From positions 183,437,956 through 183,501,955 of the forward strand of contig CP136063.1 in the NCBI GenBank assembly GCA_032622095.1: 64,000 nucleotides of DNA, written 5' to 3'. Positions 45,227 through 57,400 of the stretch are shown here, piece after piece (the first letter of the stretch is position 1; each line of letters starts with the position of its first letter). The notes under the pieces are model-generated. The model saw only the letters and a list, made by a program, of their open reading frames with translations. It ran no database searches and was not told the DNA's origin. This DNA comes from Siphonodentalium dalli. Taxonomy: Eukaryota; Mollusca; Scaphopoda; Gadilida; Siphonodentaliidae. Made by a program: the position numbers and the translations under genes.

Positions 45227-45670
45227 ATAGAATGAGAGCAATTGAACTAAGTATCAATGGACTATTAGAATGGATTAAGAGCTATAAAGCTATTGAAACT
45301 ACAAGCTTATTACCAAAAGGTCAAACATAAAAAAGACCAACTTTTCTGTGACAGATGGCACAGAATAGAAAATCTTTTTACAAAAAGTGTTCACGGTGCA
45401 AAAAGCAAAATTTGCAATGATAAATAAACAAGATAACATAATTGCCAAAAAAAAAAAAAAACATACAAACAATCATATAATAAAAATATAAAACCCATAT
45501 TATCTCTTTTGTTCTCTTATTCTGAGGAAAGCCCACGACTTATAAAGAAATTTCTGAACGAATAGCTATAGTATATTTATAAGTGGATGACACTACAGTT
45601 TAGCTACCATTATAATCATTTGTAATATACCATGTATTCATGTTTAAAAAAAAAAGAAAAAAAAAAAAGA

Positions 45671-46287
45671 TGATCTCTCACAAGACCTAAGTATCCAAGT
45701 CTGGTATGGTGTTGTGACTGGTTGTCATCTATATATTTAAACGAGTAGGATCTCTCCGGATATTTCTCTCAGATGGACCGAGTTCATCCAAATTTGGCGT
45801 GATGACTCGGGGTACCCTTGCAGATGTTATAACGGTGTTGGTTTTTTTAAATTTTGAATTTAAAAAAAGATTTGTTTTGTTAAATTGAGCAATTAGTTCA
45901 ATCTAAAAAAAAATATTTAACAATATAAATAAATCAAAATGTTTCACCGATCAAAATGTGCTTGAAGCTCACAAAGGGGCCGCCGCTGAATAAAGGCTCT
46001 GTCTAAGATCTAAATGTGTCGGAAGTCTACAAAGGGGCCACAGGTCTCTCCGAAGCTGAATATAGGCGCCCGAAGGTAGCCTGCTTCAGCTGGTTTAGTA
46101 TAATAGAAGTTGCTCCAGTAGACTAACAAAAGTTGTATGGAATATGTTAGATAATGGGGTGGTTGACAGGAAATCGTTAGAAATTATGGAATTGTGTATA
46201 TACTGCATAATGACCTATGTTTACAGATGATCAGCAATGTATATAAAAAAAAAAATTCAATTAAAACGCCTGTCACGGGTATCGATA
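45671..46287. other. No gene; short direct repeat
   Basis: CACAAAGGGGCC / TACAAAGGGGCC followed by GCTGAATA occurs near 45970 and 46029. Confidence 0.4.
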
Positions 46288-47455
46288 GATCATGCCATGA
46301 ATCTCCACTATGGCTAACGCCCGTATAAATCATATTCCACCAGTACAAAACTTGGGAACTTTTTAAAGTTTTGACAAGGAAACCTTATAAAATCGAAAAA
46401 AATAACATACGGAATATATAAGTTTGTTATTATCTGTTTATTGTCCCCCGAAATGTTCGGAGGACTATTGTAATCAGCCGCGTCCGGCCGTCCGGAGTTA
46501 TAACTCCAGTAATGATCATCCTATTTGATTGGAACTTGGTACGTAGGTGTCTTAACCAAGAACACATGTGCTCTGCAATTCTGGGTTTGATCCGATGTTC
46601 TTTTATGGAGTTATTTCCCTTTTTTCAACTTTTTTTTTACTTAGAAAATTTCTCACATTTTCGGTTTCCGGATGATATCTCAAGTTTTGATCATTTAATT
46701 GCAAATACCGTTTTTATCTGGATCAGTCATATAAAGATACAGGTTGAGTTCGAATTTGAGTTTGATCTGATGATTTTTCCTAGAGTTATGGACTTTTTTC
46801 GACTTAGAAAATTAAATTTGTATTCTTTTTTCTTTGGTTTCCGGATGATAACTCAAGTTTGGACTGTTCAATTGAAAATTCCGTTTTTTTTGTGAGTCAA
46901 TATTCAGAGTATTCTTACCTACATATTGGAGATGTGCAACATGTATATATATGACGGAAAAATTATTTCTTTACGGAATTATTAACCCTTTCGACTTAAA
47001 ACATTTCAACTTTTTTTTAAATTTCTTTTACAAAGCGGCGTCGAATTGCCATGTTTTCGGGTGACACTGTGGTCGGCTGACCTTTTATTAATAATGTCCT
47101 TCACTGTAGGTGAAGGTGCCTACTGGAAAGTTCACGATTTAAGTGACTAAGTGAGCGATTTTGCTTTGCGTTTCTTACAATTATGGATTTATTCCTGGGT
47201 AATTAATTGAATGTTTATTGCTATATATCGGCTCTCAAAAGTCACAGAAAAGCATGCAATTTCGAGTTGGGATCTTCACATATAGTGAAGTACACTATTG
47301 AGGAACAGATAATCATTAAGAAATATATATGCCCCATGTTATTATTTTCGACTTTATAAGGTTCCCTGTCAAAACTTCAAAAAGTTTCCAGGTTTTGTAC
47401 TGGTGGAATGTGATCTCTACGGGCGTTAGCTAGACTAAAGATTCGTGGCATGATC
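46288..47455. mobile_element. DNA element with TIRs of about 140 bp
   Basis: Inverted arms 46288 to about 46425 and about 47318-47455 agree at most positions (GATCATGCC start, CTAACGCCCGTA, CATTCCACCAGTACAAAAC, GAACCTTATAAA). Both ends are bordered by TA. No transposase lies inside; the interior holds part of a dispersed satellite (46490-46990). The TA borders would fit a Tc1/mariner-type target, but the long TIRs leave the superfamily open. Confidence 0.75.
46490..46990 (+). repeat. Dispersed satellite (unit about 140-150 bp), also at 59160-61030
   Basis: GGTTTCCGGATGATA(A/T)CTCAAG, a CTCAATTG-like block, CAGGTTGAGTTCGAATTTGA and GAGTTATGGAC.TTTT.GACTTAGAAAA recur in order. The same words are found in the spatacsin-like intron at 59160-61030. 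The open frame 46512-46895 is a by-product. Confidence 0.7.
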
Positions 47456-47499
47456 TAGGATGTCGACAGTTATGGGAAGTCATGGTTCAAAGGGTTAAA

Positions 47500-47640
47500 C
47501 TGTCAGTAAACTTTGTTAAACAAATTGTTTATATCAAATTTTGATGTATACCGGAGGGCGACTTATTAAGTTTTGTAACTTGTGCCCCAATCCATTTTGA
47601 ATTATATTACAAATAAAATATGTTTAAAAAAAAACTGTCA
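47500..47640 (+). mobile_element. Probable LINE 3' end fragment
   Basis: GTATACCGGAGGGCGACTTA, TTGTAACTTGTGCCCC, AAATAAAATATG and a short A-run form a typical retroelement 3' end. No coding part remains. Confidence 0.4.
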
Positions 47641-47884
47641 GTAGACGGCACAGCCGCCCAGCTAAATTGTTACGTATATATTGCACCTCATATAATCAGG
47701 ACTTCATGGAGCATCAAAGGCAATTTGAAGGAACATCTTATTTTCCGGAAGTTAACGTCACAGGGACGCCGTTTCTGTTTTAAAAGTATACATTAAATTC
47801 TGGGGTGACATGGAAATTGGCAGGGATCTCAACAAAGCATCTGAGCGGGCTCACGCCAAAAGGGTTTGATTTTATTTTGCGTGC

Positions 47885-47950
47885 ATGGGGATTCGAACCG
47901 AAGACTTATTTTGAAGGCACACTTACCAATTGTCTGAATAATTAGTTTTC
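47885..47950 (-). mobile_element. tRNA-like SINE head (degenerate)
   Basis: On the minus strand GGTTCGAATCC (47889-47899) is a perfect polymerase III box B, preceded by a degenerate ATTGGTAAGTGTGCCTTCAA stretch like the D/anticodon region of a tRNA. No paired acceptor stem is seen, so it is not a working tRNA. Confidence 0.4.
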
Positions 47951-48342
47951 GGCTCGTGACATCATATATATAATTGGACACATGATGTAATTTCGTTGTA
48001 GTTGCGGATTTGTCGGTCAGCCTTTACGTGTCGTAAATTTGAAACCCCGTGCGCGTTACCAAAATGCAGAATGAATTGTAGCTTACAAAACTCTCAAATA
48101 AATAAACGTGCGATTTCTTCACATTTTGTGTAGTTTCTGGCAGCGGTAAGTCCTGCGTAGCAGGGGGCTGAAGTTCTGCGTAGCAGGGGACTTTACTTTT
48201 ACTTTTACTCCTTCGATCCGTCCTGGTGGACAACTTTTGATATTGCTATCACCGTTCTGTATATACAGGTTTCCTTCATCCGTTTACTGCTGTACATATG
48301 ATGGAAATTTTAAAAGAGACTGTGTCGATTGTGCATGGCTAG

Positions 48343-51300
48343 TTACAACAGAGGGCTATTCAGGATTCTGTGTCTTGCAGTGTGTAGACAGTATATCATC
48401 TTCTTGGATATTGCTTCAGCTGCTGTGTAGAATTCTTCATTAGATGGAAAACCACTGGAGTCGATGATGATTTGAATTTTGTTCTGATCCGACAGGTTGT
48501 GGAAGTTGATATTCAGTAGTTGAGATGTTGCTTCTGCTAGTGGTGGTATGAATTTGGATCTAATCGGTTCTAATATTGGGCAGTGTAGCAAAAACTGTTC
48601 CCTGGTTTCAACATCATCTTCGTCACATAATTGGCAGATACCGTTGGAGTTTTGGATGCGAAATTGATGCCTATGGTATTGGAGCATATATGTATCAGTG
48701 GCCAATTTCAGCTTCAGGATGATCTTCTGTAGTTCGACTGTCGTTGTTCTTTTGATATTTAGAGTTTTATGAGGTGTACCAGGTTGATACGAATCAGTGT
48801 TGAGGTAGCGAAGACTCGTGGCTGTCTTTGCGTCGGTTGAAATAGAGAGCTTCCAGTACTGGATGATGGTTTTCTTCATCATCTTTTTCCATACAGCTCC
48901 TGCATATGGTTGGTTAGGAGGTCAAGTGGAGCCGGGAGTTGATACTTGAATAATATCTTTTTGACATCGACGAACCAGCTGTTGCTGTTCATATCTTTCA
49001 TCAGTAGTTGTCGATAGGCTAACTGTTTTTCTATGCATTTGTTGTCTTGTAGGCAGATGTTATAATAGAATGTTAGCGTTTTCATGTCGATCTGCGCTTC
49101 GACTGGTAGTGTTCCTGATATGATGTATACTGCGAGATCTGATGTATTAGATGGTAACGACATGACATGCTTGAGTAGCTTTTTTTGATAATCCTCAAGC
49201 TTCCTTAATATCCCAGCATGTGGTATGATGATTTCACATCCGTATGTTAATATAGGTAAGATGTATATTTCATATAAATGAATACATGTATCCGGATCAA
49301 GGCCATTATTCCCATGAAATCCGATTGGTAAGATACTGTATGCCGCTCGCCTAGATTTTTTAATGTTCTCGATTGTTGAGCACGCAGTCTTCTCATTACT
49401 GTCCGATCATACAATTCCGAGATGTGTTGTTTGGATCGGTCGTTGACATTGAGACTTTTCCTAGCTGCATCTGAGTGGTATGAATTTTCGACCTGCTTGA
49501 CGGTTTCATATTTATTATGACACTTTTTTGCGGCTGCAGTAGGCAACGATGACGGGTGCTGTATTCATATGCTATGTTGATTAATAGCTGGAGTTCTTCA
49601 GGACTTGTAGCGATAAGTGCGATGTCGTCAGCACAGGCTGTGGCGTTGATGTTGATATTTCCGATTGAAGTCCGGATGGTAGTACGTTGTATGTCGTGCA
49701 AAAGATCTTCGATGTATATTTTGTACAAATCAGCGCTGATAACTACGCCTTGTCGCACTCCTTGTAAGACTTTAAATTCTTTGGATGTAGAATTTGCCCA
49801 TTTTACTACTGAGTGGCAGTTATGATGTAGTTGATTGATTGCTGCACACAGTTGTGGGTGTTTATCGTAAAAGTAGAGTTTCCGAAGTAGAATTTCTGTT
49901 GATACTACGTCGAATGCGGATTTAGCATCCAGAAATGCTATATGGACAGGTAGTTTGGCATCTTTGTTGTCTCTGATGACCTCTTCTATCATGATGGCAC
50001 TGTTTAGATGTGAAGAGTTATTTGTGAAGCCTCTTTGATAAGGAGATTGTTTTGGTAAAGTAGATTTTCTGAGCTCCTCTCTTAAAATTGTCTCGAATAC
50101 CTTCAGAATAATAGGAAGTGTGGTAATTCCTCTGTAGTTGGAAGATGTCGACTTGTCCCCTTTGTTTTTGTAGATTGGATTCAAGGGTCCTAATTTGAGG
50201 TTGTCTGGAATTAATTGATCCTGAAACATTTTGTTGAATAAGATAGTAAGTTGATGCTGTAGAGTTGATCCGGCATGAATTAGATGTTCAGATGTGAGAC
50301 CATATTTGCCTGGTGCTTTGCCACAATGTAGACTGGCTATAGCTTTCGCTACCATTTCCGTTGTAATGATGTATTTTATCGATGTAGATTTGGTATTGGA
50401 GTTGATCAATTTGTAATCTGCTGTACATTCCTCATATAATTTCCATTGGAACTCTGTATTATCGTTAGAAGTAGCAAGGTTGCAGAAATGGTTACGTCAT
50501 CCTTCTGGAATTGCTTCATTCGAGTAAGTAACACCGTTTACAGATAAGTCCGATAGTAAGAGATTTCCTTGTTTTCGCTGCTTCTTAATGAGTTGGTAGA
50601 AGGTATTTCGGTTGATGGTTCTCGATTCCATGATGTTTTCTTTAAGCTCGCGATGATTGTTATTGACCGTGTTTCTAACAGCATTCCGAAAAACTGTACG
50701 TGTCTGCTTTCTTTTGAGGACAAGGTCGTTCCGTGGGTCGGAGGGCTTTCCAGCTATTTTACAATTGTAGTGAGCTTTCCTATTTTCCTGGAGAGCAATT
50801 GCTATGTCTTCATTCCAAACAGCAAGTTTTGGATGATTAGCTTTTATAGATTTTGGTGGATGAAGTTCAATAGCAGTCTCAGAAAGGATATTGGTTATGG
50901 AGTTGGTGATTGTAGTATTGTCTGTACCAATGTCATCCTGGAGCTTCTGTTGGACAGTGGACTGGTATTGGTCCTGGTTTACGTTTTTCCAGCGAATTCG
51001 ACTTGACGTTTTTGGTGACTGTGTGTTGACATCAAATAATAGTTCGACATTTAAAGTAAATACTTTTGGTAGATGATCAGATGTTCTGGTTGATATGTCC
51101 ATAATACTTGTTGTTTGCTGCATATGTTGAGGGAATATGATGTAGTCGATTTCCGAAACTGGAATTCCGTTAACATTTAGGAATGTAGGTCCATTCATTG
51201 TTGTTTTCAGTCGTAGCTCCTTCGTTAGATCTTGTAGAGCTCTGCTACGTGGTGTGATAGTCGTCTTTGGTAGATCTTCATTGTAGTCTCCACCTATTAT

Positions 51301-51794
51301 CATCTGGTGGGAAGGAGAGTATTTCAACCATATTTCATTGATTTGATCTATGATGTCGTAGAATATCCCTCCTTTGTCTCCTGAGGTTGTAGTCATATAT
51401 ATGTTGGCTATAATTGTTGGTGGGTCACATAGAACTTCGATACATTGTATTCTACAAGAGCCATCTTCAGTAGGTCGAATGTAGCGCGGTCTATCTTACT
51501 GCTCCATAGGATGGCGACTCCCCCGTATCCTCTTGGCATGTGGGAGTGTGGTATCGGATCCGAATCGTCGACAGATTTTCCGCAGCTTTTGATATCATTT
51601 GAGAGTTCGTTAAGTAAATTCAGCTCACAATTGAAGAGCCAATGTTCTTGAATTAGTATAATGCTGGCAGTTTTGAGAATTTCATCAATTGCTTTAGCGC
51701 TCGTTTTGATATTCTTGCAGTTATACGTTGCTATAGATATTGGATTTCTTACACTCTCACTGCTGTCGCTAGATGTTATCTTTTCCAGTTCCAT
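48343..51794 (-). pseudogene. LINE B ORF2: endonuclease, reverse transcriptase, zinc knuckle
   Basis: Endonuclease: IATYNCKNIKTS, LIQEHWLF, YGGVAILWSS (51794 to about 51480), then GGDYNEDLP and SDHLPKVFTL (51396 to about 51060). RT: GPLNPIYKNKGDKSTSSNYR, FLDAKSAFDVV, GVRQGVVISADLYKIYIEDL and ATACADDIALIA. C-terminal part: IYILPILTYGCEIIIP near 49270-49230, LPSNTSDLAVYIISGTLPVE (49160-49100), and CQLCDEDDVETREQFLLHC (near 48640-48580), a zinc-knuckle-like motif. Breaks: frameshift near 51480, in-frame stop (Trp to TGA) at about 50497, frameshifts between 49400 and 49320 and near 48885. RT carries CADD where YADD is usual. Confidence 0.9.
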
Positions 51795-53757
51795 CTCCGT
51801 GTCTGTGACAAAAAAGACTGTTGTCCATTTAGACGAGTTGTATGTTGTGGTCTTGTACCATGTTCGGTTATGTATGTAGAAAAACTATCTTCGGGGAATG
51901 GAGTATTTGTCGTGGTATCTTCGCGCTTCTCCGATGTATTTGTTCTTTCGGTGCGCTTTGCGTTTTGATACTGCATTACTTTCTTTATTGCCGGGTTAAT
52001 AATATTGTTATTGTCTGATGTCGGTTTTTGTGTATTATTATACATGGTGAAGTGAGATCGTGCTTTGTTCGGCTGTGCTTCTGCCGCTGCACGCTTAGCA
52101 AACATTGGTTGTCCTACACAATCCTTGACATGAACTTCCTCGCATACTATACCAGGATTATTTCGTTGAGATGTTGTTTCATCCTTAGTATCTGTAGCTT
52201 GTGGTTTCTCTGGAAGAAGGTCACATTCACATTGATCTAATACTGCATTCACTTTGTTGAGAATAATAAGCGATATTCTTTCTTGGATGTGTTTAGTCAT
52301 TGATGTCACCTTTGTATCCAAGGAGCTGCTCTCCAAAGGAGTATTTCGAGTACTTTCTTCTATGGTTTCGGGTTTCGTTTGGAACGACGTCAGCTGTTTT
52401 CTGAGGAGGGAGTTGGATTTTTCTAACTCATTTACTCTAGACTCAAGCTGTTGTATGTGCGTTTGAAACCATGCACGTTCTTTCACGGTTTCTTCCATCG
52501 CACGTTCTTTGATGCGTATGTCTTCTTCCCGTTTACGAATTTTGAGTTCTCTCGCTCGTAGGTTTTTGGTGCTTTCCTCGCTCTGGTTATCTTTTACAGA
52601 AAGAATTTCCACTTCTTCAGCGGTATTCATCACTGGGAGCGGTTTATTTGATGGTTTCTCATTTGTCCGGGTATGAACATGTGACGGTGTGATGCCAGTA
52701 GACTCCGAGATGTTATTCGTGTTAATGTCTTGACCGATGTTATTTTGAAGATCGTCTTTGGTGCTTTCCTCGCTCTGGTTATCTTTTACAGAGAGAATTT
52801 CCACTTCTTCCGCGGTATTCATCACTGGGAGCGGTTTATTTGATGGTTTCTCATTTGTCCGGGTATGAACATGTGGCGGTGTGATGCCAGTAGACTCAGA
52901 TATGTTATTCGTGTTAATGTCTTGAACGATGTTATTTTGTAGATCGTCACAGTAGGCACAGCGAAGTTCTTCTTCAGCAAAAATCATGCATTTTGTGTGT
53001 AGAGAAATGCCGCATAGTGTGCAATTGGATGCAGAAGATGGTTCCATCAGCTGTTGACATACTTTACATTCGATGTATTCCGCTGTAGTTTCTTCCTGTA
53101 ATAATTTTGAAGCAGAAGTGAGATCGTTTTTAGAGTTGTTGTTGGTCTGGATTGCTAGTTGTTTTAATTGTAGCATCGGGTCTGGAGTGTCCTGAATAGA
53201 TTGTCATTTGTCCTGGATACAGCTTGACATTTCTTACATTTTGTTGGTGCTTGGTTAAGAGTTTCAATGTCGGAGCAGGTAGTTGAGAGGCACTCAGTCG
53301 GTTCTTTTGTTGTTAGTGTCCGTGATGATTTTCTAGCTGCTTGGATTTCGTACAGTTTGCTCTGTAGCATTTCGTTCAGTTTTGTTTAGGTCGAAATGGT
53401 CGCCGTTGATGACAACGTTATCCATAAGCTTGTATATTGAGTGAATTTCTTGTCAACCAGAGTAGTGATTGATTTTCCATTTGCCAGGAAATTACATGTG
53501 GTGTCGTATAAGTTAATAGTATACATGGGGTTTGTGTTGTTGGTTACTCGAGTTACATACCCTGTAATGTTACTCTGCTTATCCACTTGCTCTTCGATAG
53601 TTGCTGCTCCGTCCGATTTTGGATAATTTTCATAAAAATGTAGCATCGCTCCTTTAACTAATTCGCACGTAACATGATCCATCTGCGCTGTTAGCCCTCC
53701 TCCTGTGACTTTATATTGGATGTTCACCTTCCTTTTCGTAGCTTTGATTTTCTTCAC
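51776..53757 (-). pseudogene. LINE B ORF1: basic N-terminal domain, PHD-like zinc finger, coiled coil
   Basis: First part (53757-53386) holds VTGGGLTAQMDHVTCELVKG and NPMYTINLYDTTCNFLANGK, a conserved N-terminal module of this LINE type. Two frame changes lead through CKKCQAV (53260-53230) into the long open part (53176-51776, 466 residues). That part has CKVCQQL, CTLCGISLHTKCM and CAYC, spaced like a PHD-type zinc finger (residues about 37-75). An exact-frame tandem duplication of about 64 residues follows (NTNNISESTGITP twice), then a coiled coil (residues about 205-265). The last 19 bases overlap the ORF2 start. Confidence 0.82.
52568..52950 (-). repeat. Tandem duplication of about 192 bp within LINE B ORF1
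   Basis: Two nearly identical units encode QDINTNNISESTGITP, HVHTRTNEKPSNKPLPVMN and VEILSVKDNQSEESTK in succession. The few differences are single bases. Confidence 0.9.
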
Positions 53758-54211
53758 TATACATTATTTTGTCGATGTTCAGGATGAAGTTTTTCTGTCG
53801 AGAACCTCTTTTTACTAATATATCTTCTTTCACAATTATAGCTTTCTTCGGAGAGACGCCCATGGTTGGTCTTTGTGAAGAGAAGTAGTAGTATTTCTGT
53901 AGTTCTTTGCTGCTATGAGCCTATGATGAGTGTTTCAGTGTTTGTTGACAATTTTCACTGTACCTAGTTGCACCTTATCGTAGCCTCCTAGCCTCAAGCT
54001 TCATGCCCTCAAATTCAACTTGTGCTTGCTTAAGATATGAAACTTAATTGTTTTTGCAAGCAAACATTCTCTTCCCCCAATTCAGCAGCAGGACTGAAAT
54101 CTGCATGAACGTTGGCTTCAACAATGAGACATCCGTGAATAGATACATCCTGCAAAAAGATTTGTAAACCGATAAAATCGGACTGGAGGTGCACGTTTTA
54201 GTAACTTCAAA

Positions 54212-54465
54212 ATGGCCGCCTCCGACAAACTTTTTCGAAATTCTGAATCGGAAAGTTTGTTAATATGCAATTTAAGTTGTTTATTGGATTCTATACGCAT
54301 TAAAGATGTCCGAAATATAATATGCAATTCCAAGTCCGACCAAATAATAATAATTTATTGTGATGGAACAACCATAATAACCAAAATTGGACCTCAACCT
54401 CTTGCGACAGTTGATCTTTGCCCGGCGATTGGTTCGAAATACACCCCTTTCCAAGAAGTTGTTGA
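54212..54465 (+). CDS. SPG11: Spatacsin-like exon 1 (start codon)
   Basis: ATG in the favourable context CAAAATGGCC opens MAASDKLFRNSESES. Strands such as QIIIIYCDGTTIITKI suit a beta-propeller start. The donor is GTTGA|GTGAGT, phase 2. Without splicing, the frame stops two codons after the junction. Confidence 0.6.
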
Positions 54466-57400
54466 GTGAGTTTAAACTTTGAGAGTCATCAGTCTGGCAA
54501 TTCCCAATTATAGCTACTATAGCTATATGTAGCTATTGTAGCTTCATTTGACTACCGGTATCATAACACAATATTTTACCAATTGGCATGGCACGTAAAC
54601 ATTTCCGCGAGGTGTTGCAACTAGTCTAATGCCAGTAATGGTGAGGGGTATTATTTTGTAGTAACTTATGAAACCACTGCCAGTGTCATTTCGGTTTCAC
54701 CAGCTTGCGGAATATCTGACAAGCATAGCTAAGCACGTGTCTGTTTAGAAATATGTTATGCTATGTGATATGGGACTAGCATCCATCCTATGATATACTA
54801 TTCTTATATTTAGGTACACTTGTCTGGAAAAAGTAATCATGTTGGACTATTTTGATAATTATACATGAAAAAGGCAAACCATTATTAACTTTCTAAGAAT
54901 AATCAAATCAGGTTATTGGATATTTCAACGATTGTTTGTTGGATTGAGTTATCTCTCTTCAACCAGATTCATCCACCACCAATAGGCATATGTAGCTACA
55001 ATTGCTACATTTGGCTATTATAGCTATAAATATAAGTATAATTGGTAATTGCCAGACCTGGTCATCTGATGAACGGTGGCGGAATCAAATCAAGATCATT
55101 TTGGACACAACCTCCATAATGTTAATTTTGTCAAAATGTACATGCATTTGATTTGTGGGGGCACAGTTATTAATACCATGTGTGCAGTTACTCAACTCAA
55201 AAGTAAGGTTTTAATCATTAAATAAAATGTATACACATATTTTCAAAATAAGTGTCCCTCTCGATCGTGTTGGAACCACCATGAGACCGCATTGAAAAAT
55301 AAACTATCAACGCAGATTTAGTGTTAATGCAATGCAGTCGTAATGTTACTCCAACACGGTTGTAATTTTCAACGCGGTCAAGGTAACCGTCAATGCAATA
55401 TTACGCTGTCTGTGTAAACGTCAACCCAACAAAACGCGGTCGAGATAACTGCCAACGAAACATAACTCGGTGTATGTGGTCGTAAACAAAACGGAACGGT
55501 GCCTTGGATTCCAAAAGCGATATGTCGGGATGTCTTTATGATGGCCTGACAGTGTTTTGTCTGCCGAGCGATATGCCGGCAAGATAAAATAATACATGTG
55601 CATGATGTAGACTTTAGTCTGACTCTTAAGTTTAGAGATAAACAGGTACATGTATGGCTCACGACTGTCTGTATCTGTGTAGTTTTCAGTGCAGGTGCCA
55701 ATGCTGGCCATAGGTGCACTGGGATCAATGGTTGATTTGTGATGCCCATGGCTCTGGGCATGGAGATGGCAACAAAGTCTGACCGATACTATGTTGGATT
55801 TGAACCCTCGTCCGTGTCAAAGGTGTAGCTCAGAGGTCGGTCCATGAACCAACTGAGCTATCCGCTCCACGGTCAGCCTAATTCCCCACCCATCACTATT
55901 ATTAGGCCATCACAATTATTAAGCACCTAATAGTAATGTGAAGATCGAGCCACGTATATACAGTTTTGTTTTGAAATTTTCTATTTCAACCAAACACCAT
56001 TTATTTTTGAATGCAATTAGTTATTTCTCAATCTCTTGTTAACAATTGATTCTGGGGACAATAAGTTTCCAAAAATTTAAGTTATTTTATGAAGTTTGAA
56101 GAAGATTCCAAATCTATCCCAATGTAATCATCAAAAGTCTATTTTCGGTTAAAAAATTGTTCCTGCTGGAAAATATTTAATATTCTCATATCAAAATATT
56201 GTAATCAAATAATAGGTGACAGAAATAACTATGATCTTTGTACTAGTTAATAATATTATGCGCAAATCAGATCGCACATGATCCAGACCTGATTAGGTAA
56301 AACAAAAATCAAAACAAAACCAAACAAAAATAGCGATCAGTAGATGACAATATATCTGGCCATCATATTAACTGTCTTTTCGGTCGGCAGGCTCAATGTC
56401 AATCAAAATATACCTGTCTGTCACAAAGACGTCCTGACGAATCGTTGGCAGAACCTATGGCATTGTTCCATTTCGTTAACGTCTACCTCCATCTGCATTA
56501 CGTGGTATTGATGGTTATCTCCACCGCATTGAGGAACATTGCAACCATGCTGAAACAATGTTGAAAACGCGTCGCATTAACTCAGAACCGCTTTGTCATT
56601 GTTCAATGAGGCTCCGTGGAATGCGACGCAACATTGCTTGCTTATTACAAAACTTTGTTTCAAAGCTGGTTTATGCACCTGTGTTTCCCAAATTTTTACC
56701 CCTCCCCTTGAAGGCATGACTAGTAAGTACTAGTAAGTAAGTCACAGCTACAATAGCTAATTTCACATCAGTGCATATAATTCACAGCTTTAATATGGTT
56801 AACCCTTCCATGAGTGGCGCTTCCTGAAAGTTTGCAAAAACACTGTGCCAATGCATTCTCTTATATAGGCCAGTCTCCAATATTGACCTAAGAATATTTA
56901 CCTTGACCATGTAAGCCAGTGATTCTCTTATATATGTGAGGCTTCCCATGGGAGACTCACATACATGTATACAGGATCTTAATGCTGCACAACCAGGAGC
57001 TGCAGCTGCACAGGTGCAGCATTAAAGACCTTATGCCAGTGCTTTCTCTTTTGTATGTGAGTCTATCACTGGGAGCCTCTCATATATAAGAGGATGCACT
57101 GGCACATGATCTTTAATGCGTAACTACATCATGAAAGGGCTAACTGCACATCAGTACATATAATACACATCTTCAATATGGTTAACTTATTACATTTTCT
57201 GCTTATCTTCAGCTTCATATGGAAGGATAATACTGTGGGATATAGTGACTCATTCTGCCTCATAGATGTGTCTTTCAACCTATACCTATACTCCAGTGAT
57301 GTGAAGAGACCATCTGGAAGTCACTGCTTACAACAGGCTTGTAATAGAGAAACATTGCAAAACTTACTCACAGAGAAAGGTACCAGTAAAGGGATCACAG

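Larger units (their letters stand above)
43950..45670 (+). pseudogene. Tx1/L1-like LINE ORF2 C-terminus, 5'-truncated, split by a MITE
   Basis: Left of the inserted MITE the frame reads TTEEEILKEPLYYNQNILVN (43991-44050). Right of it the frame continues TWIKKGIYFLNDLIEENSGL (44565-44624), FCKKYDIKTPFTTYNGLL, FKINHNILYTNTKLYK, and after a frameshift near 45030 the zinc-knuckle-like CPLCHTGRETILHLFDECPV (45033-45092). This is the LINE-1/Tx1 type C-terminal domain (C..C ...H....C). A poly-A/(AT)n block interrupts the frame at 45166-45222. More sequence with KW/RWHRIE-like features ends near 45426, and an A-rich tail lies near 45640-45670. No RT core remains. Confidence 0.82.
48190..53960 (-). 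mobile_element. Near full-length non-LTR retrotransposon (LINE B), decayed
   Basis: 5' region (about 53960-53758), ORF1, ORF2 and a 3' UTR ending in a (GTAAAA)n-like tail at about 48190-48215 lie in order on the minus strand. ORF1 stop and ORF2 start overlap. GCGTAGCAGGGG occurs twice just beyond the tail (48155-48190), which may relate to the insertion site. It belongs to the APE-endonuclease LINE group; the clade is not settled. Confidence 0.85.

Noticed and set aside
46512-46895. 127-residue Phe-rich protein
   Set aside because: Lies wholly in the dispersed satellite; no domain, and the text is periodic.
55390-55761. 123-residue minus-strand protein
   Set aside because: Overlaps the SINE body; no recognisable domain.
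55796-55870. Functional tRNA gene on the minus strand
   Set aside because: Box A and box B are good, but the acceptor stem does not pair and the anticodon arm is not clean; a SINE head fits better.
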